A stretch of 64,000 bases of DNA from Catellatospora sp. TT07R-123 (GCF_018327705.1 NZ_BNEM01000002.1:3162001-3226000), one strand, 5' to 3'; numbered from the stretch's first letter, positions 8,172 to 16,252 are shown. Program-made: numbers and translations. Notes: generated by a model from the letters alone, not told the origin.

Positions 8172-9761
8172 TCAGCCCTCCTCCTCGCGCGGTTCGGGCG
8201 GTTCGGGCGGTACGGGCGGTACGGGCCGCCGCAGCCGCACCGCCGCCAGCGCCACACCGGTGGCGGCCAGCCCCGCGAGGACGTGCAGCGCCACCGACGG
8301 CGCCCGGCTGTCGAGCTCGGTCACCACGGCCCCGTCATGCCACCACGCCGTGAGCCCGATCGCGGCGACCGCCGCGAGCAGCACCGGCACCAGCCGTCCC
8401 GGCGGCAGCAGCCCCCGGCGCAGGGCCCGCGCCAGCGCCCACCCGGCCAGCGCGAGCGCGGCCAGGTTCAGCACCGCGAGCAGCAGGCCGGCTACGACGC
8501 CGGCGCCCTCCGGGCCGGGCGTCGAGGCGTACAGGGTGTCGACGAGGAACACGGTGCCGCCGAGGATCGGCGCACCGAGCAGCACGAACCGGCGGTCGCC
8601 GCCGCCGGGTCCGTACGTCCGGGCCGCCGCGGCCGCGACGAGCAGCACGAGCAGGCCGATCGCCCCAGCGGTGAACAGCGCCGCCGTGACCCGGGCGCCG
8701 ATGGTCGGCTCCCAGACGTCGGCCAGCGGCGGTACCGGGTCCCACCGGTCGAAGGTCCAGATGCCGAGCCGAGTCCAGGTGCCGTCGACGTCACGCCGCA
8801 AGATGCCGTCGGGCCCGTTGGCGACGATCACGACGTGCCCGCTGCCGGACGGGAACACCCGCAGCGATTGCGAGCTGAGGTGGTCCGTCTCGCCGGAGTC
8901 GCTGAAAAAGCCCTTCGGCTCGTACCAGTCGACGAGTGCCGCGAGCTGGCGGCCCCGCACCTGCCACGCGGTGGTCCAGGTCCGGCCGCCGTCCTGGCTG
9001 GACTGCACGTGCAGCTCGCCCTCGACCGCGCGGTAGCAGACCTGGCCGAGGCAGTCCTCACGCCGTCCGTCCTGCGGACGCTCGTCCGGTTGCTCCTGCA
9101 GCGGCACCGGGGTGAAGGTGGCGCCGCCGTCGGTGCTGCGTACGTATCCGAAGGGACTGTCGTGGTAGCCGTTGACGGTCTCGACGAGGATCGCGCCCGC
9201 CTCGTCCGTGCCCACCCAGTTCGTCTCGGGCCACATCGGTGCGCTGGTGGCCACGGTCGCCAGCAGCGCGGCAGGGACCAGGACCAGAGCCCGGACCGTC
9301 CGCAGCGTGCGCCCGGCAGGCCGTCGCGCGTGCCCGGCCCGGCGCCAGGCCCACCAGGACAGGGCCAGGGCGGGCAGGACCAGCAGGTCGGTCGCGTCGG
9401 CGCGGACCACCGACGGCCCGTGCAGCACCGACCACGCCTGCGACGCCAGCCGGGCGCCGGGTTCGACTGCCTTGACCGCGGTGAAGCCCGCCGCGGTGAG
9501 GGCGAGGGCCAGCGGGCCGGCCACGCGCTCGGGCAGCCGGGGCGCCAGCGCCGCGAGGCACGCCAGCAGCGGCGGGAACATCAGCATCCCGGCCAGGTCG
9601 CTGAGCTTGCCGGTGACCTGGCCGGGATACCAGGCCTTCAGCAGATGGTCGTTGAGCAGCAGCAGGACCAGGCCGCCCACGCTGACCGGATGGGCCAGCC
9701 AGGCCAGCGCCCGCCCCAGCCCGTCGCGCCGACCCTCATCGATACCCACCCCGTCCGACAT
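8172..9761 (-). CDS. Polytopic membrane protein with an extracytoplasmic Asp-box (sialidase-type) insert
   Basis: A 529-residue protein of unknown function. The N-terminal ~180 residues form several hydrophobic helices and include LLNDHLLKAWYPGQVTGKLS, a stretch that looks conserved. A soluble middle part (about residues 190-330) carries Asp-box/BNR motifs STDGGATFTP and SSQDGGRTW, the blades of sialidase-like propellers, and several cysteines (EDCLGQVCYR). Four or five further membrane helices and a proline/glutamate-rich tail end the protein. I chose the ATG at 9761; the frame is open further upstream only because of base composition. It is transcribed away from PAC2 beyond a strong terminator. 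Confidence 0.7.
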   Translation of the reverse strand: MSDGVGIDEGRRDGLGRALAWLAHPVSVGGLVLLLLNDHLLKAWYPGQVTGKLSDLAGMLMFPPLLACLAALAPRLPERVAGPLALALTAAGFTAVKAVEPGARLASQAWSVLHGPSVVRADATDLLVLPALALSWWAWRRAGHARRPAGRTLRTVRALVLVPAALLATVATSAPMWPETNWVGTDEAGAILVETVNGYHDSPFGYVRSTDGGATFTPVPLQEQPDERPQDGRREDCLGQVCYRAVEGELHVQSSQDGGRTWTTAWQVRGRQLAALVDWYEPKGFFSDSGETDHLSSQSLRVFPSGSGHVVIVANGPDGILRRDVDGTWTRLGIWTFDRWDPVPPLADVWEPTIGARVTAALFTAGAIGLLVLLVAAAAARTYGPGGGDRRFVLLGAPILGGTVFLVDTLYASTPGPEGAGVVAGLLLAVLNLAALALAGWALARALRRGLLPPGRLVPVLLAAVAAIGLTAWWHDGAVVTELDSRAPSVALHVLAGLAATGVALAAVRLRRPVPPVPPEPPEPREEEG

Positions 9762-9797
9762 GCGCCCCAGGATCGCAGCCGCGCACAACCTCGCGCC

Positions 9798-9858
9798 GGG
9801 CGCCGAGAAGGGCACCGTCCACCCGCACAGCGGTGGGACGGTGCCCTTCTCGGCGCCC
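9798..9858. terminator. Strong hairpin at the PAC2 3' end
   Basis: Perfect 23-bp arms (9798-9820 and 9836-9858) containing GAGAAGGGCACCGTCC, with a 15-nt loop that itself has a CACC/GGTG pair. It begins 2 bp past the PAC2 stop and precedes the next gene on the same strand. A similar GAAGGGCACC stem occurs at 40049-40096. Confidence 0.85.
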
Positions 9859-9859
9859 G

Positions 9860-10831
9860 TCAGTCCTTGGGGTTGTCCTTGTTGTGGTGCTCGGCGAGGA
9901 AGCGCTCCAGCTCCGCGCCGAGTTCGTCGGCCGTCGGCAGCGGGGTCGGCTCGGTGAGCAGGTTGCTGGCGCGGCCGCGGGTGAACGCGTCGTACTGCTC
10001 CTCCAGCGCGCGGACCACCGCGGCGGCCTGCTGGTTGTCGACGAGCTGGCGCTCGATCTCGGCCCGCACCCGCTCGCCCGCCTCGCGCAGGTCCTCGGTC
10101 GGCAGCAGCAGGCCGGTGGCGCGCGACACCGAGGTCAGCAGCAGTTCGGCGGCGGGCGGGTACTCGCTGTCGGCCAGGTAGTGCGGCACGTGGGCGGCGA
10201 AGCCCATCGCGTCGTGCCCGGCCTGGCCGAGGCGGAACTCCAGCAGGTTGGTCATGCTCGCGGGCACCTGCACGTTGGCGATCCACGGCTCGTGGCCCAC
10301 CGTCAGCTCGGGCCGGGTGCCGTGGGCGGTGACCCCGGCGGGCCGGGTGTGCGGCACCGACATCGGGATCGCGTGGACGCCGATGGTCAGCCGCACCTGG
10401 AGCCGGTCGACCAGCAGCTTGAACGCGGCCACGAACCGCTCCCACTGCAGGTCCGGCTCCGGGCCGGTGAGCAGCAGGAACGGGGTGTCGTCGTGGTCGC
10501 GCAGCGCGTGCAGCTCCAGCGCGGGCTCGTCGTAGGACTCCCAATGGTCGGCCGCGAAGTGCATCAGCGGCCGCCGGGACCGGTAGTCGAGCAGCTGGTC
10601 CAGATCGAACGTGGCGACCAGCTGCGAGTCGAGGGTGTCCAGCAGGTGCTCCCGGGCCAGCCGCCCGGCCGAACCGGCGTCGACGAACCCCGACAGCGCG
10701 TGCAGCAGGACCGGGCGGCCCAGCTCGGGCAGTTCGTCGGCCAGCTGGTACAGCTCCTGTGGGTCGAGCACGTCGTTCGCCTCCTGCAGATGGACTTCCA
10801 CCGAGGCCAACACCGCCGCCGCCGTGGGCAT
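9860..10831 (-). CDS. PAC2-family protein (proteasome-assembly-chaperone-like fold)
   Basis: A 323-residue cytoplasmic protein of the PAC2 family found in nearly all actinobacteria. It resembles archaeal/eukaryotic proteasome assembly chaperones and nucleosidase-like folds, but its bacterial role is unproven. Family features include LLHALSGFVDAGSAG near the N-terminus, PFLLLTGPEPDLQWERF in the centre and GFAAHVPHYLADSEYPPAAE followed by a long helical C-terminus with many arginines and glutamates. Length is standard. The ATG at 10831 is the natural start. No proteasome genes lie in this window, so the context adds nothing. Confidence 0.85.
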   Translation of the reverse strand: MPTAAAVLASVEVHLQEANDVLDPQELYQLADELPELGRPVLLHALSGFVDAGSAGRLAREHLLDTLDSQLVATFDLDQLLDYRSRRPLMHFAADHWESYDEPALELHALRDHDDTPFLLLTGPEPDLQWERFVAAFKLLVDRLQVRLTIGVHAIPMSVPHTRPAGVTAHGTRPELTVGHEPWIANVQVPASMTNLLEFRLGQAGHDAMGFAAHVPHYLADSEYPPAAELLLTSVSRATGLLLPTEDLREAGERVRAEIERQLVDNQQAAAVVRALEEQYDAFTRGRASNLLTEPTPLPTADELGAELERFLAEHHNKDNPKD

Positions 10832-10892
10832 TCCTGCGCGCTACCGCCGGATTGCCGGACACGCGGGCGCGTCCGGCGATCCGGCGTGGGCC

Positions 10893-11915
10893 TCAGCCTG
10901 CCACGGTAGCGCCGAGGCGCCGGGCGGCCTCGTGCGCCTCCGCCCCGGGCGCGTCCTGCGGCGCGTCCTCCTTGCGGCCCAGCCAGCCGAGGCCGACCAG
11001 AGCCAGGCCGACGGCGGCCCAGGCGGACAGGACCCATACCGCAGGGGTGCCGCCCGCGCCGTCGAACCAGGCGACCGAGCGCAGCAGGGTCGCCCCGGCG
11101 CCGATGGGCAGCCACTGCCCGAACTGCCCCCACGGCTGCGGCAGCAGCTCGGGGGCGGCGCCCACCGCGCCGAGCGCGTTGCCGACCAGCAGCACCAGCG
11201 CCGCGCCCAGCCCGATGCCGCGCGGCCCGGCGACGCTGGCCAGCCCGTTGACCGTGGCGCTGATCGCCAGGGTGATCAGCGCGATCACGCCCGCGACCGG
11301 CAGCCACTCGCCGCCGACCACGCCGAGCCAGCCCTGCAGCACGGTGGCGCCGATGGTGCCGGACAGGGCGGCGAAGGCGAGCAGCCCGGCGATCCGGGCG
11401 CCGAAGCGCGGCACCGCGAAGAACAGCGCGACGGCGGCCAGGATCGAGGTGATGACCAGCGGGAAGAAGCCGGAGGCGAAGCCGCCGCCGTGCGGGTCGT
11501 CGGCGGGCAGCGGCGCCAGGTCGGTGACGGCGACCGGCGGCCCGCCCGCGCCGAGCTGCTGGGCGGCCACGGTCAGCAGGCTGGCCACGGCGGGTGCGGC
11601 GGCCGAGGCGACGTGCAGCTGCGCGCCCTGCGGCCCGAGGACGAAGGCCGCGTACGCCTCCCGCCCGCGTACCGCCGCGTCGGCCGCCGCCGCGTCGGCG
11701 ACCTCGGTGACCTCGAACGCGTCGGGGTCCGCCGCGGTGATCCGGGCGGTGAACGCCGCGACCGCCGGGGCCGGACCGGTCACGACGACGGGCAGGTCAC
11801 GCGGCCCGAGGTTGGCCGCAGGGGCCGCGAACAGCGGCAGCAGCAGCGACTGCAGGGCCATCACCGCCGCGGCGATGATCAGGGCCAGGGCCGCCGGGGG
11901 TGGGGTGCGGCGCAT
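10893..11915 (-). CDS. Membrane protein resembling ABC-2/YhgE-type permeases
   Basis: A 340-residue protein with one N-terminal helix, a ~130-residue extracytoplasmic Ala-rich domain and about six C-terminal helices ending in a charged tail. This one-helix, large-loop, helix-bundle plan is that of ABC-2 or YhgE/Pip-type membrane proteins. No ATPase partner is adjacent. The ATG at 11915 has an AAGGAG site. It is divergent from a TetR regulator across 97 bp holding two operator-like palindromes, so it is very likely the regulator's target, for example a lipid, drug or peptide efflux component. Specific function unknown. Confidence 0.7.
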   Translation of the reverse strand: MRRTPPPAALALIIAAAVMALQSLLLPLFAAPAANLGPRDLPVVVTGPAPAVAAFTARITAADPDAFEVTEVADAAAADAAVRGREAYAAFVLGPQGAQLHVASAAAPAVASLLTVAAQQLGAGGPPVAVTDLAPLPADDPHGGGFASGFFPLVITSILAAVALFFAVPRFGARIAGLLAFAALSGTIGATVLQGWLGVVGGEWLPVAGVIALITLAISATVNGLASVAGPRGIGLGAALVLLVGNALGAVGAAPELLPQPWGQFGQWLPIGAGATLLRSVAWFDGAGGTPAVWVLSAWAAVGLALVGLGWLGRKEDAPQDAPGAEAHEAARRLGATVAG

Positions 11916-11930
11916 CAGCGACTCCTTAAA

Positions 11931-11999
11931 ACGAACGCTCATTCTCTTACGGAAGAGTGTGCCGTACCGCTTCCGCCTGTCAAGAACGATCGTTCGTTT
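11931..11999. promoter_or_regulatory. Divergent promoter with paired TetR-type operators
   Basis: Two related half-palindromic sites flank the region: ACGAACGCTCATTCT (11931-11945) and, in opposite orientation, AGAACGATCGTTCGT (11983-11997), whose reverse complement matches the first at 12 of 15 positions. The second abuts the regulator start. This arrangement suggests autoregulated TetR control of both genes. Confidence 0.65.
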
Positions 12000-12012
12000 T
12001 ATGATCTGGGAC

Positions 12013-12606
12013 ATGCCCCGCGTCTCGGAAGCCCACCTCGCCGCCCGCCGTCGCCAGATCATCGACGCCGCCCGCGCCTGCTTCTCCCGCAACGGCTTCC
12101 ACGCCACCTCGATGCAGGACGTGATCAGCGAGGCCGGGCTGTCCGTCGGCGCCTTCTACCGCTACTTCCGCAGCAAGGAGGAGCTGATCTCGGCGATCGC
12201 CGAGGACGTCATCGGCATGATCGGCGAGATCCTGGACCAGGTCCGCACGGACGAGCCCGTGCCGCCGCTGGCCGAGGCGATGAGCCGGGTGCTGCGTGCC
12301 GTCGAACCGCAGCTCGGCCCCGACGGCGTGTTCCCGATGGCGCTCCAGGTCTGGGCCGAGTCGCTGCGCAACCCGCAGCTGGCCGAGTTCGTGCGGCGGG
12401 TGTACGGCACCGTCCGCCACCACTTCGACGACCTGGCCCGCCGCCAGATCGCCGCCGGCCACCTGCCCCCCGGCGCCGACCCCCACGCCGTCGGCACCGT
12501 GCTGTTCAGCCTCATCCCCGGCTACGCCCTGCAACGCGTGCTGCTCGGCGAACCGGACGTCGACACCTACATCGCGGGCCTGCACACCCTCCTCACCACC
12601 CGCTGA
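12013..12606 (+). CDS. TetR/AcrR-family transcriptional repressor
   Basis: A 197-residue repressor with the canonical N-terminal TetR helix-turn-helix: ARACFSRNGFHATSMQDV followed by GLSVGAFYRYFRSKEEL. The C-terminal ligand domain (residues 60-197) is helical and unassigned. An ATG at 12001 would add four residues, but it directly abuts the operator, so I prefer 12013 (MPRVSEAHLAARRRQ), the commoner family start. Neither start has a clear ribosome site. It should repress the divergent membrane-protein gene and itself. Confidence 0.88.
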   Translation: MPRVSEAHLAARRRQIIDAARACFSRNGFHATSMQDVISEAGLSVGAFYRYFRSKEELISAIAEDVIGMIGEILDQVRTDEPVPPLAEAMSRVLRAVEPQLGPDGVFPMALQVWAESLRNPQLAEFVRRVYGTVRHHFDDLARRQIAAGHLPPGADPHAVGTVLFSLIPGYALQRVLLGEPDVDTYIAGLHTLLTTR

Positions 12607-12633
12607 CCCACCACTGACCCACCACCCGCCGCC

Positions 12634-12718
12634 GGAACCCCTCGCCGAGTTGCCGGGCAATCGGGCGTATCGCGGCCGCTCTTTCGCCCGATTGCCCGGC
12701 AACTCGGCGAGGGGTTCC
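12634..12718. repeat. Dispersed inverted repeat, family A, copy 2 (34-bp perfect arms)
   Basis: Arms 12634-12667 and 12685-12718 are perfect 34-bp inverted repeats with a 17-nt loop. The inner part carries the family core TTGCCGGGCAATCGGGCG and the outer part is CTCGCCGAG-flanked. It follows the TetR stop after a C-rich 27-bp run. This is the longest copy of the family in the window. Confidence 0.9.
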
Positions 12719-12755
12719 GTCCTCCCTGATCAAGGGCTCGGCGGGTGCCGTTAAT

Positions 12756-12773
12756 TGACTGATGACTCAGTCA
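12756..12773. promoter_or_regulatory. Operator-like palindrome upstream of the MFS gene
   Basis: TGACTGA-TGAC-TCAGTCA: perfect 7-bp arms with a 4-nt centre, unusually AT-rich for this DNA. A 19-base string covering it recurs exactly inside the oligopeptidase B gene (27532-27550), and a one-mismatch relative lies at 27195-27212. Likely a TetR-type operator, with the regulator at 14293 the best candidate. Confidence 0.6.
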
Positions 12774-12810
12774 GTGGATAGCCTGGCAGGGAAGCCGGGA
12801 GGGATGTCTG

Positions 12811-12906
12811 ATGGCCACGCGGGCCACGGGAACGAGCACGCAGGTCCGGGAGCAGGTCGTCGTCAAGCGCTGCTGGAGCCGTCGGGCGGCGCGGCAGTTC
12901 GGTTGA
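12811..12906 (+). CDS. Possible 31-codon leader peptide upstream of the MFS transporter
   Basis: ATG at 12811 is preceded by GGGAGG at proper spacing and opens a 31-codon frame (MATRATGTSTQVREQ, then a basic segment with VVVKRCWSRRAARQFG). It ends 61 bp before the transporter. A nested hairpin overlaps its stop (TTCGGT 12898-12903 with ACCGAA 12926-12931; GAGTGC 12905-12910 with GCACTC 12916-12921). The pairing of a small ORF with a hairpin resembles translational attenuation leaders of efflux genes, but this is inference; it may simply be untranslated leader. Confidence 0.3.
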   Translation: MATRATGTSTQVREQVVVKRCWSRRAARQFG

Positions 12907-12967
12907 GTGCCGGACGCACTCCGACACCGAACGCCCTTCCCTCTCTCCTCAGCTTGGAGCTCTTCCC

Positions 12968-14239
12968 ATGTCCGGCCTCGCGGTCGTCACCGCTGCCCGC
13001 CGTTACCGTGCCCTCATCGCCAGCCCGGGTGTCGCCAGGGTCGCGGTGCCCTCCCTGATCGGCCGCCTGCCCTACGGCATGGCGACCCTGGTCTTCGTGC
13101 TCGCCGTGCAGCACGGCACCGGCTCGTACGCCGTCGCCGGCATCGCCACCGGCGCGCACTCGGCCGTCACCGCGTTCACCGCCCCGTGGCTGGGCCGCCT
13201 GTGCGACCGCGGCCACGCCGTCGCGGTGCTGCGGAGCACCGGCGTGCTCTATGCCGCCCTGCTGACCGCGATGGTGGTGGTGCTGTGGCGGCACGACCCG
13301 GTGTGGCTGGTCGTCGCGCTGGCGGCCGCCGCCGGGGCCGCCAACCCGCCCGTCGGCGCGGTCACCCGGGTGGTGCTGCCGGGGCTCGCGCCCGCCCACG
13401 CCAAGACCGCGTACGCCTTCGACGCGATCACGGTCGAGCTGACGTACGTGCTCGGGCCGATGCTGATCGCGCTGGTGACCGCGCTGGCCAACCCGTACCT
13501 GGCGGTGGTGCTGACCGCGCTGCTGGCCACCGCGGGCTCGCTGGGCCTGGCCGCCGCGCCGGGCCTCACCGCCCGCTACCGCGAGATCCACACCGGGGCG
13601 GGCACCGCGGCCCCGGCCCGGCGCGACCGCACCCGGCTGCTCCTGCTCAGCATGGTGATCGTGCTCATCGTCGGCGCCCTCGAAGCCGCCGCGTACGGCG
13701 TGATGGAAGTCGCCATCCCCGCCTACGCCGCCGACCTGGGCACGCCCCAGTTCGCCGGGGCGGTGGTCGCCGCGTGGAGCGCCGGATCCATCACCGGCGG
13801 CATCTGGTTCTCAGGCATGAATCCGCGGCTTAGTCAAGCCAGGCTGTTCGCTCTGCTGCTGTGCCTCAACACCCTCGGGTTCGCCGCGATGCTGCTGGCC
13901 CACGGCCTGCCGAGCCTGGCGCTGATCCTCTTCCTCGGCGGAATGGTCATATCCCCGACAACAGCGGTCGAGTGCGCGCTCGTCACCGACATCGCCCCGG
14001 CCGGGCGCAGCACGGAGGCGTTCACGCTGGTAGGGACGGGGATCTATGTCGGTTTCGCCGCCGGGTCGTCGCTGTCGGGCGTGCTGATCTCCCGCGGCAC
14101 CGCGCTGACCAGCGTCATCCTCGTCGCCACCGCCATGGTCGGGCTCGGTGCGCTGCTGGCGCTGACCGGGCGCGGGCGCATCGGCGCCGACGCCGCCCGC
14201 GGGGTCGCGGCCGCATCGGACACACCGGTACGGGCCTGA
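12968..14239 (+). CDS. Major facilitator superfamily transporter
   Basis: A 423-residue MFS protein with twelve predicted helices. The first cytoplasmic loop carries GRLCDRGHAVAVLRS, a variant of the MFS A-motif, and the C-terminal half has GMVISPTTAVECALVTD. Such proteins usually export drugs or move small metabolites. The ATG at 12968 follows TTGGAG. A short patch around 13815-13850 uses AT-richer codons (MNPRLSQARLF) than the rest. It precedes a TetR gene on the same strand and carries the operator-like palindrome upstream, so it is plausibly controlled by that repressor. Substrate unknown; peptides or amino acids are conceivable given the neighbours. Confidence 0.88.
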   Translation: MSGLAVVTAARRYRALIASPGVARVAVPSLIGRLPYGMATLVFVLAVQHGTGSYAVAGIATGAHSAVTAFTAPWLGRLCDRGHAVAVLRSTGVLYAALLTAMVVVLWRHDPVWLVVALAAAAGAANPPVGAVTRVVLPGLAPAHAKTAYAFDAITVELTYVLGPMLIALVTALANPYLAVVLTALLATAGSLGLAAAPGLTARYREIHTGAGTAAPARRDRTRLLLLSMVIVLIVGALEAAAYGVMEVAIPAYAADLGTPQFAGAVVAAWSAGSITGGIWFSGMNPRLSQARLFALLLCLNTLGFAAMLLAHGLPSLALILFLGGMVISPTTAVECALVTDIAPAGRSTEAFTLVGTGIYVGFAAGSSLSGVLISRGTALTSVILVATAMVGLGALLALTGRGRIGADAARGVAAASDTPVRA

Positions 14240-14251
14240 TCAGCGACTCAG
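14236..14251. promoter_or_regulatory. Weak palindrome ahead of the second TetR gene
   Basis: CTGA-TCAGCGAC-TCAG, overlapping the MFS stop and 42 bp before the TetR start. It ends in GACTCAG, the heptamer also present in the sites at 12764, 16232 and 27538. Weak on its own, noted as a possible autoregulatory site. Confidence 0.3.
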
Positions 14252-14292
14252 CCGATGCTCGCCATGGTCGATTGTGCGTTAGGGTTTGGCGC

Positions 14293-14895
14293 GTGGCCCG
14301 ACGAACTGCCGAAGTGCGCCTCGATGCGCTGCTGCGCACCGCCGTCGACGTGATCGTCGAGCGCGGGTTCGCCAACACGCGCACGGCCGACGTCGCCAAG
14401 GCCGCCGGAGTCAGCCAGGCGCTGGTGTTCTACCACTTCACCAGCAAGGACGCCCTGCTGGCGCAGGCTTTCGCGTATGCGGCCGAGCAGGACGTGGCCC
14501 GGCTGCACGCGGTCATCGAATCCAACGCCACATCCACCGAGAAGCTGAAGCGGCTGGTGAAGCTGCTCGCCCCGGCCGGGCGGTCCAAGTCGTGGCTGAT
14601 GTGGATCGACGGCTGGTCCGAGGCGCTGCGCACCCCGGAGCTGGAGAAGGTGTCCCGGAAGATGGATCTGCGCTGGAAGGAGGGGCTGACCGAGGTCATC
14701 GCGGCCGGGGTCGCCGACGGCTCCTTCACCTGCGACGACCCGGCCGGTGCCGCCTGGCGCATCAACGCCATCATCGACGGTCTCGCCGTCCAGCTCACCG
14801 TCCACGAGAAGGCCATCTCCCGCAAACAAGCCTTCGAATGGATGCGCATGGTGACTGCTCGCGAGGTCGGCATAGATCCCGCCGACCTCGCTTGA
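14293..14895 (+). CDS. TetR-family regulator with BetI-like C-terminal domain
   Basis: A 200-residue TetR protein starting at GTG 14293. The HTH is clear: ANTRTADVAKAAGVSQ then ALVFYHFTSKDALL. The C-terminal part (KSWLMWIDGWSEALRTPEL, then RWKEGLTEVIAAGVADG and WRINAIIDGLAVQLTVH) matches the BetI-type ligand domain, a group often found with amine, amidohydrolase and peptidase genes. It lies between the MFS gene and the convergent HDAC-like gene, close to the DmpA-like peptidase. I infer it binds the TGACTGA-type palindromes of this region, but binding is untested. Confidence 0.9.
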   Translation: MARRTAEVRLDALLRTAVDVIVERGFANTRTADVAKAAGVSQALVFYHFTSKDALLAQAFAYAAEQDVARLHAVIESNATSTEKLKRLVKLLAPAGRSKSWLMWIDGWSEALRTPELEKVSRKMDLRWKEGLTEVIAAGVADGSFTCDDPAGAAWRINAIIDGLAVQLTVHEKAISRKQAFEWMRMVTAREVGIDPADLA

Positions 14896-14898
14896 CTG

Positions 14899-15013
14899 CT
14901 GGCGCCCGCTCCGCGGGCGCGGCACGCTCGCTCTGCCGCTGGCGCCCGCCTCCGCGGGCGCGGCACGCTCGCTCTGCCGCTGGCGCCCGCCTCCGCGGGC
15001 GCGGCACGCTCGC
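14899..15013. repeat. Tandem repeat, ~41-bp unit, nearly three copies
   Basis: Units start at 14899 (40 bp, one C missing), 14939 and 14980 (partial). Each contains GCGCCCGCCTCCGCGGGCGC, itself an 8-bp-arm hairpin, followed by GGCACGCTCGCTCTGC. The array begins 3 bp after the TetR stop, at the convergent end with the HDAC-like gene, so it forms serial hairpins in the 3' region. Confidence 0.85.
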
Positions 15014-15020
15014 CTTTCAG

Positions 15021-15084
15021 GCGGCGTCTTCCCTCGTCGCTGCCGAGCCTTCGGCTCGGTCACGCTCCTCAGTCCAGACGCCGC
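15021..15084. terminator. Convergent terminator structure with a UUCG-type stem-loop
   Basis: Outer arms GCGGCGTCT (15021-15029) and AGACGCCGC (15076-15084) enclose a perfect stem CCGAGCC-TTC-GGCTCGG (15043-15059) closing on a C(UUCG)G tetraloop. It sits between the convergent TetR and HDAC-like genes. Confidence 0.6.
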
Positions 15085-15112
15085 CGGCGAGCGTGCGAGA
15101 CCCGCGTGGGGT

Positions 15113-16177
15113 TCAGCGGGTGGTGAGGCCTTGGAGGGTCGCGACCGTCAGGGCGCCGAGGGTCGGGAGGTGGTAGCCGCCCTCGTGGACGGCTACGGCC
15201 GGTAGGCCCAGGTCGGCGAGGATGGCGCCGGTGTCGTGGTAGCCCTGTTCGGTGACCTGGAGCGGGCTCTCCGGGTCGGCGGCGGCCGCGTCCACGCCGA
15301 GGGAGAGCACGATGGCGTCGGCGCGGCCCGCGACGAACTCGGCCATCCGGCGTACGCCCGCAAGCCAGGTCTGGTCGCCGCTGCCCGGCGCGATCGGGAT
15401 GTTGAGGTTGGCCCCCTCGCCCGCGCCGGTGCCGGCCTCGTCGCCGAACCCGGCGTAGTGCGGGAACCAGCCCGCGCCCGGGTCCACGTGCACCGAGGTG
15501 TAGAGCACGTCGGCACGGTCGTAGAAGATCGACTGGGTGCCGTTGCCGTGGTGGGCGTCGACGTCGATCACGGCCACCCGGGCGACTCCGGCCCGGCGCA
15601 GCGCCAGCGCCGCGACGGCGGCGTTGTTCAGGTAGCACGAGCCGCCGAAGCCGGTGCGGGTGGCGTGGTGGCCGGGCGGGCGGCAGAGGGCGTACGCGGC
15701 CCGCTCCCCCGCGGCGACCAGGTCGGCCGCGGTCGCCGCGGCGTGCGCGGCGGCCTGGGCGGCGGGCCAGGTCCCCGGCCCGACCAGCGTCATCGTGTCG
15801 TAGCAGAACTGCCCGGCGCGCGCGTGCACGGCCGTCGGGCGGCGCACCGGCAGCCCTTCGAGCATCGCCGGAGTCGGGAAGACGTACGGCACCACGCGGT
15901 TCTGGTGGTCCAGGTAGCCGCCTTCGCACCACTCGCGATAGATGTTCTCCAAGTGCGCCACCAGGGCCGGGTCGTGTGCCTGTACGAGCAGGTCGTCGGC
16001 GAGCGGGCGGGCCTGGACCAGCCGCGCGCCCGCGCCGGTCAGCGCCGCGCGCAGCACCGTGGCGCGTTCGGGGAGTTCGGTGCCGGGCGTGCGTACGCCG
16101 ATCCAGATCTCGGCGTCGGGAACGTGCCGCAGCACGTCGTCGCTCCACACCACGGGCAGGTCCAACTGCTTCGCCAT
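15113..16177 (-). CDS. Histone-deacetylase-superfamily amidohydrolase (acetylpolyamine amidohydrolase-like)
   Basis: A 354-residue zinc amidohydrolase of the HDAC/AcuC/AphA superfamily that removes acyl groups from an amine such as an acetylpolyamine or acetyl-lysine. The active-site motifs are intact: RPPGHHATRTGFGGSCYLN (histidine dyad), IDVDAHHGNGTQ (zinc Asp and His) and the late SLGVDAAAADP and EGGYHLPTLG loops. Length fits the bacterial family. The start is ATG at 16177, 75 bp from the divergent DmpA-like peptidase. The shared promoter contains a perfect 16-bp palindrome. The pairing suggests joint breakdown of acylated or beta-linked peptides and amines. Substrate not determinable. Confidence 0.88.
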   Translation of the reverse strand: MAKQLDLPVVWSDDVLRHVPDAEIWIGVRTPGTELPERATVLRAALTGAGARLVQARPLADDLLVQAHDPALVAHLENIYREWCEGGYLDHQNRVVPYVFPTPAMLEGLPVRRPTAVHARAGQFCYDTMTLVGPGTWPAAQAAAHAAATAADLVAAGERAAYALCRPPGHHATRTGFGGSCYLNNAAVAALALRRAGVARVAVIDVDAHHGNGTQSIFYDRADVLYTSVHVDPGAGWFPHYAGFGDEAGTGAGEGANLNIPIAPGSGDQTWLAGVRRMAEFVAGRADAIVLSLGVDAAAADPESPLQVTEQGYHDTGAILADLGLPAVAVHEGGYHLPTLGALTVATLQGLTTR

Positions 16178-16222
16178 CCCGGCATGATGCCAGCCTTCAT
16201 CGGCTCCTCACAGGGGTCGTTA

Positions 16223-16238
16223 CTGAGTCGAGACTCAG
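16223..16238. promoter_or_regulatory. Palindrome in the HDAC/DmpA divergent promoter
   Basis: CTGAGTC-GA-GACTCAG, perfect 7-bp arms, 15 bp before the peptidase start and 46 bp before the amidohydrolase start. It shares the GACTCAG heptamer with the MFS-upstream site but has a different arm spacing, so the same regulator is plausible but not certain. Confidence 0.6.
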
Positions 16239-16252
16239 CTAGGCTCCCGCCC

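Noticed and set aside
12756-12790. Treating the TGACTGA palindrome as part of repeat family A
   Set aside because: It is AT-rich, only 18 bp, upstream of a gene rather than downstream, and unrelated in sequence.
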